A stretch of 64,000 nucleotides of DNA from UBA6168 sp041392505 (GTDB taxonomy: Bacteria > Bacteroidota > Bacteroidia > Chitinophagales > Saprospiraceae): contig JAWKLX010000038.1 in the NCBI GenBank assembly GCA_041392505.1, positions 1 through 64,000 of the forward strand, given 5' to 3'. The position numbers were made by a program, and so were the translations under genes. Positions 18,068 to 28,070 of the stretch are shown here, in pieces (the stretch's first letter is position 1; each line of letters opens with the position of its first letter). The notes beneath the pieces are model-generated. The model saw only the letters and a program-made list of their open reading frames with translations, ran no database searches and was not told the origin of the DNA.

Positions 18068-19111
18068 ATGAAACTGTACAACAAAGTCAACAACGACGAG
18101 CTGAAACAGCGCTTGCTCGAAAGCCATGAAAAGCGCACCACCCTTTCCTTTTACCAATATGCCAATATTGAAAACCCGGATCTGTTCCGCAACCAACTCT
18201 ACCAGACGTTGGATGAGGTCGGTGTGTTTGGACGTATTTATGTCGCCAAAGAAGGCGTAAACGGACAGATTTCTGTGCCGGAGAAAAATTTTGAGGAATT
18301 CAAACAACGGCTTTTTGCGATCCCGTTTTTGAATGGCATCCGCCTCAACATTGCCATCGACGACGATGGGAAATCCTTTTTCAAACTAAAAATAAAAGTC
18401 CGCACCAAGATCGTTGCCGATGGCCTCAACGATGAGAGCTTCGACGTGACCAAGCGCGGTCGCCACCTCGACGCCCAGTCCTACAACCAAATAACGGACG
18501 ATCCCGACACCATCGTGGTGGACATGCGCAACCATTACGAAAGCGAGGTTGGCTATTTTGAAAATGCCATCCGTCCCGATGTGGTTACCTTTCGGGAGGC
18601 GCTGCCGCTGGTGGAAGATATGCTGGCCGACAAAAAAGACCAGAATATTGTAATGTATTGCACGGGTGGAATCCGCTGCGAAAAGGCCAGTGCGTACTAT
18701 CTGCACAAAGGCTTTAAAAATGTGTTCATGGTGGATGGTGGCATCATCGAATATGCCCGCCAGTGCGAAAAATATGGTCTGCCCAACAAATTTATCGGCA
18801 AAAACTTTGTCTTCGACGAGCGCCTCGGCGAGCGTATCAATGATCAGGTTGTCGCCAAATGCCACCAGTGCGGTGGCCCTTGCGATACCCACGTCAATTG
18901 TGCCAATGATGCATGCCACTTGCTATTCATCCAGTGCGATGACTGCGCTGAGAAATACCATAGTTGCTGCTCTACCAAATGTGCTGATTTTACCCAACTA
19001 CCCGAAGAGGAGCAAAAAGAATTGCGGAAAACGGCGGTGTTCAACGGGTCGAAATTTAGCAAGGGGAGGTACAAGGCGTTTAAAGAGGGGCAGGGTTTAG
19101 AAATGAAATAA
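18068..19111 (+). CDS. trhO: tRNA uridine-34 hydroxylase TrhO (rhodanese family, YceA)
   Basis: 347 aa from ATG 18068. The frame is open for another 55 codons upstream, but those are AT-rich, contain the likely promoter and have no homology-like character. The N-terminal acylphosphatase-like domain (YVAKEGVNGQISVP) is followed by the rhodanese domain with active-site loop CTGGIRCEKASAYYLHKGF and VDGGIIEYA, then a Cys-rich C-terminus with several CxxC pairs (CHQCGGPC, CDDCAEKYHSCCS). This is the standard TrhO arrangement. The enzyme hydroxylates U34 of certain tRNAs to ho5U using oxygen. Confidence 0.93.
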   Translation: MKLYNKVNNDELKQRLLESHEKRTTLSFYQYANIENPDLFRNQLYQTLDEVGVFGRIYVAKEGVNGQISVPEKNFEEFKQRLFAIPFLNGIRLNIAIDDDGKSFFKLKIKVRTKIVADGLNDESFDVTKRGRHLDAQSYNQITDDPDTIVVDMRNHYESEVGYFENAIRPDVVTFREALPLVEDMLADKKDQNIVMYCTGGIRCEKASAYYLHKGFKNVFMVDGGIIEYARQCEKYGLPNKFIGKNFVFDERLGERINDQVVAKCHQCGGPCDTHVNCANDACHLLFIQCDDCAEKYHSCCSTKCADFTQLPEEEQKELRKTAVFNGSKFSKGRYKAFKEGQGLEMK

Positions 19112-19146
19112 AAATCCCGAATTCTGCTTATGCAGAATTCGGGATG
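19112..19146. terminator. Hairpin between convergent trhO and metalloprotease genes
   Basis: Perfect 14-bp stem ATCCCGAATTCTGC with loop TTAT just past the trhO stop, shared by the convergent gene at 19170. It lacks a strong T-run on the plus strand, so it is a probable bidirectional terminator. Confidence 0.65.
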
Positions 19147-19169
19147 CTTCATTTAAAGCGTTTTAAATA

Positions 19170-22100
19170 TTATTCTATCATTAACTTCCTATTGATTACC
19201 TGTCCGTCCATCTGTACTTGCACCAGGTAAATGCCTGTCTCCAATCCTTCGACATTTACAACCTGCTCAAGGTTGTTGCCCATTAATTGTTGGTTAAGGA
19301 CAGTGCGCCCGGTAAAGTCCAAAATTCGGAGTGTGCCAGTCTCAAACCTTTCTTGTACTTGGACCGTCACTTTCCCTTTGGTAGGGTTCGGGTACAAGGT
19401 CAAAGCCTTCTTTTGTGAAATGCCCTGTGCCACATGGATGCTATTGTTGTTTGGTGCAGCAACTATTGGGGAGGATGGTGTACAATTGTTGTTGATCTCG
19501 GTTACAGAGTTGCAACCTACCTTATTGAAGAAGATGGCTACTGGACCAGCGACCCCGCCGTTGATAAGTCCATGTATCGCACAACAATTAGCCAACTGGA
19601 AATTATAGTACATGTAAAATGGCCCTCCCACAGTAGCCAAGTTCCCCAGCCCGTCCATAGTTGCCAAAGAGTTGTTGAAAACAATGGTCAAAGTGGTGCC
19701 CAATGTGGTCAGACCATCCAGTCCGTCCATATTCGTAAGGCCAGTGGATTGGATGGTAAGGTTGCCCGTTATCTGCACGATGTTCGATAATGGGACAAGG
19801 TTGTTAATGCCCGCCCCGATAATTGATACACTGCCGTTTATAATGGTATAGCAACTGGACCAAGCATTTAATTGTGCTTGGGTACTGAAATAGACATTTC
19901 CGTTGTAAGTCTGACCAGGGGCCGCACTCAATACAACGGGGTTTTGAACATAAGCGGCCATGCAAGTTGGATCATTTTGTAGCCTGACCTTGATGTTGTA
20001 GCTGCCGGGGTTGAGCCCACTGAAAGTGTTAGACGCCTGCCAAGATGCTCCGTTGTCGACACTGTATTCGAGCGGTCCGGGGCCACCAGTGGCGTTCACC
20101 ACTATTGTTCCTGTTGGCGTCGTACACGTAGATTGCGTAACTGTCGGTGCAGTGATCACTGGAGGGGTGCAGGCTGCGGCTGCATTGATGGTGATGGTCT
20201 TCGTGTCGCTGCACGTTGCCGTGCCTACGTTGGAGGTCACCACGGTATAGGTGCCGGGTGCGAGTCCCGTGAACAAGTTGCTGGCCTGTGGCGCACCGCC
20301 GTTGAGGGCATACTGCAGGGTGCCGCAGGTGCCTGAACAGGAAGCGGTCACGGTGATGGTGCCGTCGTTGGCACCGAATGCCGTCTCATCGGTCTTCGCC
20401 AGGGAGGAGGTGATGTTGCAGGTGGCAGCGGCTGCATTGATGGTGATGGTCTTCGTGTCGCTGCACGTTGCCGTGCCCACGTTGGAGGTCACCACTGTAT
20501 AAGTGCCGGGTGCGAGTCCGGTGAACAAGTTGCCAGCCTGTGGCGCTCCACCGTTGAGGGCATACCGTGCAGACCGCAGGCGTTCGAACAGGAAGCGGTC
20601 ACGGTGATGGCGGCCGTCGTTACACCGAAAGCCGTCTCATCGGTCTTCGCCAGGGAGGAGGTGATGTTGCAGGTATGCGGCTGCATTGATGGTGATGGCT
20701 TCGTGTCGCTGCACGTTGCCGTGCCCACGTTGGAGGTCACCACTGTATAAGTACCGTGCGAGTCCCGTGAACAAGTTGCCCGCCTGTGGCGCTCCGCCAT
20801 TGAGGGCATACTGCAGGCGCCGGCAGATCCGAACAGGAAGCGGTCACGGTGATGGCGCGTCGTCGTTAGGCACCAAAAGCCGTTTCATCGGTCTTCGCCA
20901 GGGAGGAGGTGATGTTGCAGGTGGCTGTGCCAACAACTGTCAGCGGCTTACAGTTGGCACTAAAAACTACACATTCCGAAGATTGTACTGCGACTAAGGT
21001 CTGACCAACCCAACCAGCCGGATTGGCATTTGCCGGAGGCGTAGCACCTCCATTTTTGTAAGAAGCGCCATAAATACAGTAAGTGCCTCCGGCTAAAGCA
21101 GTAAAATCGGAAGTTGCACTTTGTGCTACTATCTGGTTATTTGCGGTGTTCACCGCAACATAACTGTATCCAGTATTAGTAGGTGCAGCAGAGTTGGTAA
21201 AAATGGAACCTGCACCCGACATGGTGATGGTTTTCGTTCCGAAATTGCTGTTGACAGTCCAAACCACCAGTTTATATGGAGTACATTCAGTTAGTGATAA
21301 AGTCCTGGATGGGTTCCATTGAATAGCATCCCAAGAATTAGAACCAACAAAAGTCCCTGAACAAGGATTGGCTGGGTTGTATCCGGCAGATAGGAAAACA
21401 GCGTAAGAAATAGAATTCGTAGCATCGCTAAAAGTGTAGTTTCCAGTCGAAGAAACTGCAAAATCGAGCACCTCGTAATTTTCAACACCCCAAGCAGTTT
21501 GGCAAGTTGTCCCATTTTGTGCTGTTGCATTGGCCAATTCCCCTGTTGGGCTTCCAGCCGTTAAATTAAAATCATGCTGTGTCAGCGACGATCCATAATA
21601 GCCGTTCAAACCCAAATTCAAACCGGGGTCACCCTGGTTTAAAGTCATGGCGCCTGTCGGGCAGATATTACTGATGGCTGCAGTGCACCCTGAAATGGAT
21701 ATGGTAAAATTGGTATTTGAAATATCAAAGAAAACATTGCCTACTGCTTCTACTTTGATACGGGCAGTAGTCGTCTGGATATTGGGCAACGTGATCATCT
21801 GGCTCCCATCATTGGGTGTTTTTGCTGCCAAGGAGAAGGGGAAAGTCAGACCACCATCTGCGGACAACAAAATGTTGATGTTCGGGGTAGCGACGTTGGT
21901 TCCATTGACCGACCAAGTAATGGTTTGGTTGGAACTTGCTGGGTAGGTGCCAGCTAAATTTGTCGTTTCTAAAAATGGGCCGATGTTGCCATCCACGTTG
22001 ATTGTTACTTGACCGTAAGATAGGCCACCGCCAGCCGTGTTATTGTCCCGAACCGACAACCGAAGGTTGGTAGCTGTGCTAACGGAGGGCAATTTGTCGC

Positions 22101-23667
22101 CTTTCGCCTGGTTTGTCCCATCAAGAATGGAGGACAAAATTGGGAAGGTACGGGTAGCTCCAGATGCACTCGGTTCATAAGACCGGAAAAATGGAGGTTG
22201 AGTAGTGTCATCCAAAGTGCCAGCATTAGGTACCATCGTACCGATGTCGGTGCCTTCCCAGCTATAAGTATAAGAATCACCAGCCCCCGGTGCATCTGCA
22301 CTGCCAGTCAATGAAAATGGGGTAGATTTTGGAATGGTGAAAGAACTTGGCATCGTCACTACTGGCGGGGTATTGCCCGTGGCACTATTGGTCTGGCAGC
22401 TAATGCTACTGATATAGGCCTCGGCCTGATCGTAACTTACCGTATGAAAATTTAGGAAAGGGCCAGAAGTAGTCGAGGTGAAATAATCATCGGTGCCACA
22501 GGTAAAACCATAACTCATGATGGTTGCCCCGGCGCCTGGCTCTACCGAGGTAGCGGGGTTACGGGTCGTACAAACAGGGATCGTGCTATTGTAGCTATGC
22601 GACATACCGAACTGGTGTCCCATTTCATGAAGTACCAATTGGTCAAAAAATACTTGTGCATACGGTGGTCCGCCCTCTCCGCTCGCACCTTGTGCTTTGA
22701 AAGAATTATTACAAACAGATTGAAAAGAAGCCAATCCACCTCCAGAGTTGTTGCCCTCGTAGCCCCAAACATGGCCGACATCGTAATTAGCATTGCCGAT
22801 TACAGCGTCGCAATTGGCTTGGTTTTCATCCAGCATCATACCTTGGTCAGAATTGGTGTAGGGGTCAGTCGCTGCATTGGTATAAATCAGATTTGTACCG
22901 CTCACAAGGTTGAGGTGAACGCTTAACTCCCTGCGATAAACGAGGTTAATGGTAGCAACATAATTTACGATCACCGCAAATGCACTGGCTTGTGTACCCC
23001 CATGTTGGCCAGTAAATTCTCCATTGGCTGCCATGGCCAAACGAAAGGTTCGCAATGTCCCTCCCGTATTGTTTTTGTCCAAATCAGAATGATCGTGGAT
23101 ATGCTCCTTGATTTTACCGTCCATTTCAATACCACACCGTCCCTTCTGGTAGTCAGGCGGGGAGACGGCATCCCGAACGAAGTAATTGAAATAGACATCT
23201 TTGTCTTCTTGGGAATAATGTTCAAAATAAATTTCCTCACCATCTAAATCGAGCACGACGGCATGAAACCCAGCCGATGTCAATGTCAGCCGAATGACGG
23301 CTGTTTTGTGAGTTAAACCGTTGCCTGTATAGGATTTGATCTCTGGGTGCTGGGCAGCTATCTCCGGGGATAAGATGGAAGATTCAACCAAGCCAAAAAC
23401 CTCTGTCCGGCCGTCAGGTAGAGGAATTTCCAAAGGAAGAACCTTCCCTTTGTCTTGAAATTCTACTGGGGCCTTTGCGAGGTATTTGCGGAGGGCGGTT
23501 TCGTCGAGCCGCAGGACGTCCATTTTTCTGATGTTCTTCGTCACGTCAACTGCTTTGGGCAAGGCCTTGTCCCTGCCAGCTGGTGAAAAGAAATTTTGGG
23601 CATGCAGTCCACTCGTGAGGAGCAGCAAGGCAAAAAGTGTGGGTAAAAATTTCGCGATGATTTTCAT
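19170..23667 (-). CDS. Reprolysin-like metalloprotease with SprB-type repeats and T9SS sorting domain; frame broken in the repeats
   Basis: One gene in pieces. The first part (23667 to 20866, 933 aa) has a signal peptide, a propeptide-like region, and an M12B/reprolysin-like catalytic domain with zinc motif HEMGHQFGMSH and the Met-turn region ATIMSYGFTCG, followed by Ig-like beta domains. The last part (20528 to 19170) carries SprB-type repeats (LQYALNGGAPQASNLFTGLAPGTYTVV), an LRR-like segment and the sorting domain ALTLYPNPTKGKVTVQV...LETGIYLVQVQ. Between 20530 and 20866 the frame changes several times, all within near-identical 250-bp repeats. The indels look like assembly or consensus errors, so the native protein is probably about 1,500 aa. 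If the indels are real it is a pseudogene. Confidence 0.75.
20178..20925 (-). repeat. Three tandem ~250-bp repeats encoding SprB-type modules
   Basis: The landmark CGCCAGGGAGGAGGTGATG recurs at about 20398, 20651 and 20896, giving a unit of about 245-252 bp. The unit encodes a module beginning CNITSSLAKTDETAFGAN and ending GTYTVVTSNVGTATCSDTK plus a short tail. The unit nearest 20178 is intact; the other two carry one- to four-base deletions and insertions. Confidence 0.85.
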
Positions 23668-24111
23668 TTTGAAAGTTTATAATTTGAAAATGATTAAAAT
23701 AAATCGGTTAAATCTTTGTTGCTGGCATCATCCAGACTGGAATAGACCAAGCACACTGAGGGTTCAATAATAGAGGGCCACTAAAAGCAATTGTCTTCAA
23801 GTGGCCTTTTGCCAGCTTATTTGTTTGATTAGCTACTTATTCAAATGTTTGGGCAAGAGGTCTTTAAAAAAAAAACGTCGTGTAGTTCGCGTAAAAGGTG
23901 ATTGTCGAAAATGAAATTTATTTGCTAGGCATGTCTATTTAAGACGAAAAAATGTAAGACGATAAAAGCGGATAACCTGTTGAAACTGCGGCGAAGCTAC
24001 TTTTCAGCGATTAAAAGGCCCATAAAAGGGGGGGGACAAAATGGGTGACAAGCTATTTTTGGGTTAAATGACTGCGCCCGTATTTTTCATGACTGTGGCA
24101 TTCGGCAAACT
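23668..24111. other. Intergenic region, nothing clear
   Basis: 444 bp upstream of the metalloprotease gene. It contains an A10 run and no good open frame; I see no feature beyond the expected promoter space. Confidence 0.4.
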
Positions 24112-24516
24112 GTGGGCTTTTCAAAACATGCTCCTATAAAAAAAAACATACAGTTGGCGGGATGGAAGAACAGATTTTGTAAAGACCTACCGAAAGTTCC
24201 GAAGCATCTTCTCCAGACAGTTTTGAGGGAAATCTATTCAACCAGCACATACTTACCAATGTGTTGGTCGGCATTTAAAGACTATTTTGGAAAAGCGCAC
24301 CGGGGTTTTCTGCACCTCTTACGTTCCCAATACCCCGACTTGACTGATGCAGAGGAACGGCTTTTCCTTTTCATCAAGTTAAACCTGTCCACGAAAGAAA
24401 TTGCCGTTATCCTCGGAATTGCGGTTTCCAGCGTGAAAAAGACCCGTTACCGCCTTCGCAAAAGGTTGGGTTTGGAGGAAGGTGTTGACCTTCAAGAGTT
24501 TATCCTTTCGTTTTAA
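24112..24516 (+). CDS. Short LuxR-like HTH protein (orphan C-terminal domain of a TPR regulator type)
   Basis: 134 aa from GTG 24112 (start uncertain). The C-terminal 75 residues match the DNA-binding end of Bacteroidota TPR/LuxR-type regulators: HRGFLHLLRSQYPDLTDAEE, then LFIKLNLSTKEIAVILGIAV and SSVKKTRYRLRKRLGLEEG, ending LQEFILSF. The usual N-terminal signal, TPR and transmembrane parts are missing. The first 55 residues have no recognisable domain. It may be a truncated relic of such a regulator or a stand-alone DNA-binding protein. Its neighbours are not obviously related. Confidence 0.6.
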   Translation: MGFSKHAPIKKNIQLAGWKNRFCKDLPKVPKHLLQTVLREIYSTSTYLPMCWSAFKDYFGKAHRGFLHLLRSQYPDLTDAEERLFLFIKLNLSTKEIAVILGIAVSSVKKTRYRLRKRLGLEEGVDLQEFILSF

Positions 24517-24560
24517 AGGCACGTTGGAATGAGGAATGACAAGGTATCAATACAGTGAAC

Positions 24561-24593
24561 AAAAAAAAAGGGCGGACAAACAAATGCCCACCC
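24561..24593 (-). terminator. Strong rho-independent terminator, minus strand
   Basis: Read on the minus strand, GGGTGGGCA and TGTCCGCCC form a 9-bp stem (two G-U pairs) followed by nine Ts. No minus-strand protein gene precedes it. It would end the candidate small RNA. Confidence 0.75.
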
Positions 24594-24748
24594 CTACTCC
24601 AATCGTCTTACGTAAATTTTTTGGATATACTTTTGGGAAAACATTATTACAAAAGCTGAATAGCAAAAAGCTTTGTCAAAATGTTCTTAGTTAGGGACTA
24701 ATGTAGATATGCCAGCATTGGGTTTTAGGAAATGTATCTTAAGTTCAG
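24561..24748 (-). ncRNA. Candidate ~190-nt small RNA
   Basis: A near-perfect Bacteroidota promoter (24754-24784) points into a gene-free interval, and a strong intrinsic terminator (24561-24593) lies about 190 bp downstream. Minus-strand frames here are short and lack a start with a ribosome-binding context. The transcript contains an internal self-complementary ATGCTGGCAT and other short stems, but I do not recognise it as 6S, tmRNA, RNase P or a known riboswitch. The call rests on promoter plus terminator only. Confidence 0.5.
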
Positions 24749-24753
24749 CGTCG

Positions 24754-24784
24754 CAAAGGTAAAAAAACATCGTATTTACAGCAA
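24754..24784 (-). promoter_or_regulatory. Bacteroidota-type promoter (-33 TTG, -7 TACCTTTG) for the candidate small RNA
   Basis: On the minus strand TTG (24784-24782) is followed after exactly 20 bp by TACCTTTG (24761-24754), matching the TTG-N19-21-TAnnTTTG consensus known for Bacteroides and Flavobacterium. It is the clearest promoter I found in the window. Confidence 0.65.
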
Positions 24785-25058
24785 AAAAGTTGAGTGTATT
24801 TATGTGCTGGGGAGGATTATTTAAACTTAAACTAATCTTAAATTGACTTGTAAAAGAAATGTTTTGTAGCCATTGAAAGGAGGGGAAATTCAACCAGTGT
24901 ATGGAGATTCCATTCATTTCAAGGTCTCCATACTGTCAGGTCGTTGCCGACATTTCATCAAGAGCATACTTCCGACTATTTGCGACCTGCCCATTTTTGA
25001 AGAAGTATATTTGTTTACTTTAGCCATTCCATTTATTTAAAATTTTATCCTGCTAACA

Positions 25059-26045
25059 TTGGCTACTACGATTCCTATCGACGATTCCAATCATTTACAA
25101 ATATTGAACACCATCGCCAAAGCATTGAATGGGGCGGTGAAACTGCAATCCATCCTGGAAATTGCGCTTACCAAAACAGTGGAACTGCTCGGCCTCCGAA
25201 CGGGCTGGATTTGGTTGGTCAATGTCGATTCCCAGTCCGTTTATTTAGCGGCGGCCCATCAATTGCCGGTGGCTCTGGCCCAGCATCCAGAGCGTTTGTC
25301 GGGCTGGTGCTATTGCATTGATAAATACCTCGCCAGCAATATGGACGAGGCCGTCAACATCAGCGATATTACCTGCACCCGGCTGAAAGATTTGACGGAA
25401 GGCACGGAAGGGCTGCGCTACCATGCCAGTATCCCTTTGCTCACTGACGGCAGGCGGGTCGGCATCATGAATGTCGTCCACCCCCAATCGCAGGAATTGG
25501 ATGAAACGGAACTGCAATTGCTCTATACCATTGGCGACCTGTTGGGGATGGCCATTGGGCGTACCCACCAATATGAAAACAGCAGACAAACTGGGGCCGG
25601 GGAAGAACGAAAACGACTGCTGACCAGCCTGAAAGAACACCTGCTGCCGGGCCTTGATGCATTGCAGGTCAAAGCCAAAGCGATGCAAGGATGGCTGGAA
25701 ATGGGCGATCAGGAGAAACTCAGTAATGCCATCAGCCAGACGCAGCAATTACTGGAAGAAATAAAATCCGCTACCGACCGGACGCTGACCGATCTGGGGA
25801 CACCCATAAATGCTGTTAAAGAAACTCGGTCTATTCAATACCCAACCGTTCCATTGACCGAAAGGGAAATGGAAGTGCTGCGCCTTTTACAAAAAGGGAA
25901 CAGCAATAAAGAGATAGCAACAGCCTTGTTCATTGCGGAAAGGACGGTGAAGTTTCACGTCAGTGCCATCCTCCAAAAATTGCAAGCAACCAACCGGACC
26001 GAGGCCGTACAAGTGGCTTTACAGAGGGGGATTTTGCAATTGTAG
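25059..26045 (+). CDS. GAF-domain LuxR/NarL-type transcription regulator
   Basis: 328 aa from TTG 25059. A GAF sensor domain covers about 15-165 (LQILNTIAKALNGAVKLQSI; GWIWLVN; YHASIPLLTDGRRVGIMNVV). A helical linker resembling a histidine-kinase dimerisation segment follows (ERKRLLTSLKEHLLPGLDAL, about 180-240). The C-terminal LuxR HTH is complete (LTEREMEVLRLLQKGNSNKEIA, then IAERTVKFHVSAILQKL). No kinase catalytic domain or receiver is present, so it senses a small ligand directly or is a kinase-derived regulator. The next gene, an SDR, lies 200 bp downstream and may be a target. Confidence 0.85.
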   Translation: MATTIPIDDSNHLQILNTIAKALNGAVKLQSILEIALTKTVELLGLRTGWIWLVNVDSQSVYLAAAHQLPVALAQHPERLSGWCYCIDKYLASNMDEAVNISDITCTRLKDLTEGTEGLRYHASIPLLTDGRRVGIMNVVHPQSQELDETELQLLYTIGDLLGMAIGRTHQYENSRQTGAGEERKRLLTSLKEHLLPGLDALQVKAKAMQGWLEMGDQEKLSNAISQTQQLLEEIKSATDRTLTDLGTPINAVKETRSIQYPTVPLTEREMEVLRLLQKGNSNKEIATALFIAERTVKFHVSAILQKLQATNRTEAVQVALQRGILQL

Positions 26046-26245
26046 TATCATTCCTTTTGTCTTAACTACCCTTTTTGAAATACGCTTCCTTGAACGTTCT
26101 TTTTGCCTTTTTTAGGTAAACAAGCGAAACCCACCTGCCCATTAGTACAGGTCAAAAACTGTCCTTCTGCCCGATTCCCTGCCCTCGTTTTCCCCTCAAT
26201 TTTGTGGTGTCAAATAAATAATTCAATCACTTAAAATTTTCCAAC

Positions 26246-26959
26246 ATGACTACCACAAAAAAAACGGCCCTCATCACGGGCGCTTCAAAAGGATTGGGAT
26301 TCGCGCTTGCAACCGTGCTCGCCAAAGAAGGGTGGCAACTATTGATCAACGCAAGAAACGCTGCTCAGCTCCGGCAAGCACAACTCACCCTGGGGCAATG
26401 GACTAAAGTAGAGGCCATCAGCGGAGATGTGCGGGACGAAGTTCATCTATTGCAATTCCCTGAAAGGCTGGCCCAAAATGGCTGGCAGCTTGATCTTGTG
26501 GTCAACAACGCATCAATCTTAGGGGCTTCACCACAGCCAGCTCTGTTAGACTTGCCAATTGATGCACTGCACCAAATTTTCCATACCAATGCCCTTGCTC
26601 CCATTTCCCTGCTCCAGAAGGTCAGGCCATTTCTCCGACCTGATGCGACCATCATCAACATCAGCAGCGATGCGGCCGTACATGCTTATGAAACATGGGG
26701 CGGCTATGGTTCGAGTAAAGCTGCTGTTGACCACTGGACGAGCATCCTCGCCAAAGAAAATCCGCACTGGAATGTCTATTCCGTTGATCCGGGTGACATG
26801 AGGACGGACATGCACCAGGCTGCGTACCCCGGGGAAGACCTCAGCCATCTGCCATTGCCAGACACCCTTGCAGTGCCCGGTATTTTACATTTAATAAAAA
26901 ACAAAAGAGAAAGTGGCCGATACGTAGCAGAAGAAATTGGGCAGGCTGTTTTGGTTTAA
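26246..26959 (+). CDS. Short-chain dehydrogenase/reductase (SDR) family oxidoreductase
   Basis: 237 aa classical SDR. The N-terminal dinucleotide motif is TGASKGLGFALA, the NNAS motif (VVNNASILGAS) follows the central strand, and the catalytic Ser-Tyr-Lys is seen as NISSDAAV and YGSSKAAVDHW. After the active site, VDPGDMRTDM is the usual PG motif. The substrate cannot be told from sequence. It is followed after 39 bp by queA on the same strand, so they may be co-transcribed. Confidence 0.9.
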   Translation: MTTTKKTALITGASKGLGFALATVLAKEGWQLLINARNAAQLRQAQLTLGQWTKVEAISGDVRDEVHLLQFPERLAQNGWQLDLVVNNASILGASPQPALLDLPIDALHQIFHTNALAPISLLQKVRPFLRPDATIINISSDAAVHAYETWGGYGSSKAAVDHWTSILAKENPHWNVYSVDPGDMRTDMHQAAYPGEDLSHLPLPDTLAVPGILHLIKNKRESGRYVAEEIGQAVLV

Positions 26960-26998
26960 TGCCATCCGCTTATTTCAAAATTTTAAAAAATCGAAAAA

Positions 26999-28066
26999 AT
27001 GATCCTTACCAAATTAGATAAACAAATCGATTTCCAATTGCCCCGACAATTGGCCTGCGCCCTTCCAACGGAAGAAAGAAAGATCGGAAGAGATGGCGTT
27101 CGGCTCTTGGTTTCCGAGAGGGAAACGGACGACATCCAGCATGCCCGGTTCAGGGATATTGGGCAGTGCCTTCGGCAGGGGGATGTGTTGGTCGTGAATA
27201 CTTCAGCGACCATGCCCGCTGCGCTGGACATTGAATTGCCGGATGGTGGTGCAGGGCGAATGCATTTGTCCACCCAAAAAGATGACCACACCTGGATCGT
27301 TGAAATTAGGGCTGTTTTGGAAAATAAAACTCATCGATACGGGGGTGTTGAAGTGGGACAAAAATTTGATTTGCCCGATGGTGGCTATGTTAAAATTAAA
27401 CGTCCGTTTTATAAAAATAGGTTGCCCGAAAATCACCTGCACTTATGGGAAGCATCTTTCCGGTTGCCGCATGGAATGAATGCTTTTTTGGAAAAACATG
27501 GCAAGCCCATTCGCTATGACCAATTGCAGGCGAATTACCCATTGGCCTATTATCAGACTATTTTTTCCAATGAAATGGGCAGTTCGGAAATGCCTTCCGC
27601 AGGTAGGGCATTTACCCCAGCTTTGGTGGCCGAGTTGATTGTCAAAGGCGTCCAATTTGCGCCCATCGTTTTGCACACCGGGGTATCGAGCCTGGAGAGC
27701 AACGAGCGGCCATACCCCGAGTTTTACAAAATGCCGCCGACCACTGCCAGCTTGTTGAATTTGGCAAAAAAAGAAAACCGCCGCATCATTGCCGTTGGCA
27801 CAACCGCCGTGCGGGCGGTAGAATCCGCTACGGATACTGAGGGAATTATCAGGGCGGGGAACGGTTGGACGGATTTGTACATCACCCCCGACCGGGGCAT
27901 GCATACTGTGACTGGGCTACTGACTGGATTCCACGAACCCAAAGCATCGCACCTGCTAATGTTGGGTGCACTGGCCGAGGCGACCCATTTGCAAAAATGT
28001 TATGACGAAGCATTGGTGGAGCGTTATGAATGGCATGAGTTCGGGGATTTGCACCTGCTGTTGTAG
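26999..28066 (+). CDS. queA: S-adenosylmethionine:tRNA ribosyltransferase-isomerase QueA-like
   Basis: 355 aa. QueA transfers and isomerises the ribosyl part of SAM onto preQ1 in tRNA to form epoxyqueuosine. Family features: an N-terminal ERETDDIQHARFRDIGQCLRQGDVLVVNTSATMPA (the DxLVxNxT segment), the PF.KNRLPE loop, YQTIFSNEMGSSEMPSAGRAFT, a central region around FAPIVLHTGVSSLES, and AVGTTAVRAVES with GWTDLYITP near the C-terminus. The end GFHEPKASHLLMLGALAE is conserved. It is somewhat shorter than many Bacteroidota QueA proteins and some sites look divergent (LHTGVSSL in place of the usual LHVGLGTF), so a paralogous QueA-like role is possible. Confidence 0.85.
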   Translation: MILTKLDKQIDFQLPRQLACALPTEERKIGRDGVRLLVSERETDDIQHARFRDIGQCLRQGDVLVVNTSATMPAALDIELPDGGAGRMHLSTQKDDHTWIVEIRAVLENKTHRYGGVEVGQKFDLPDGGYVKIKRPFYKNRLPENHLHLWEASFRLPHGMNAFLEKHGKPIRYDQLQANYPLAYYQTIFSNEMGSSEMPSAGRAFTPALVAELIVKGVQFAPIVLHTGVSSLESNERPYPEFYKMPPTTASLLNLAKKENRRIIAVGTTAVRAVESATDTEGIIRAGNGWTDLYITPDRGMHTVTGLLTGFHEPKASHLLMLGALAEATHLQKCYDEALVERYEWHEFGDLHLLL

Positions 28067-28070
28067 TGCG

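Noticed and set aside
24687..24917. 76-codon minus-strand frame
   Set aside because: It spans the strong minus-strand promoter and part of the candidate small RNA, and its composition is that of non-coding AT-rich DNA.
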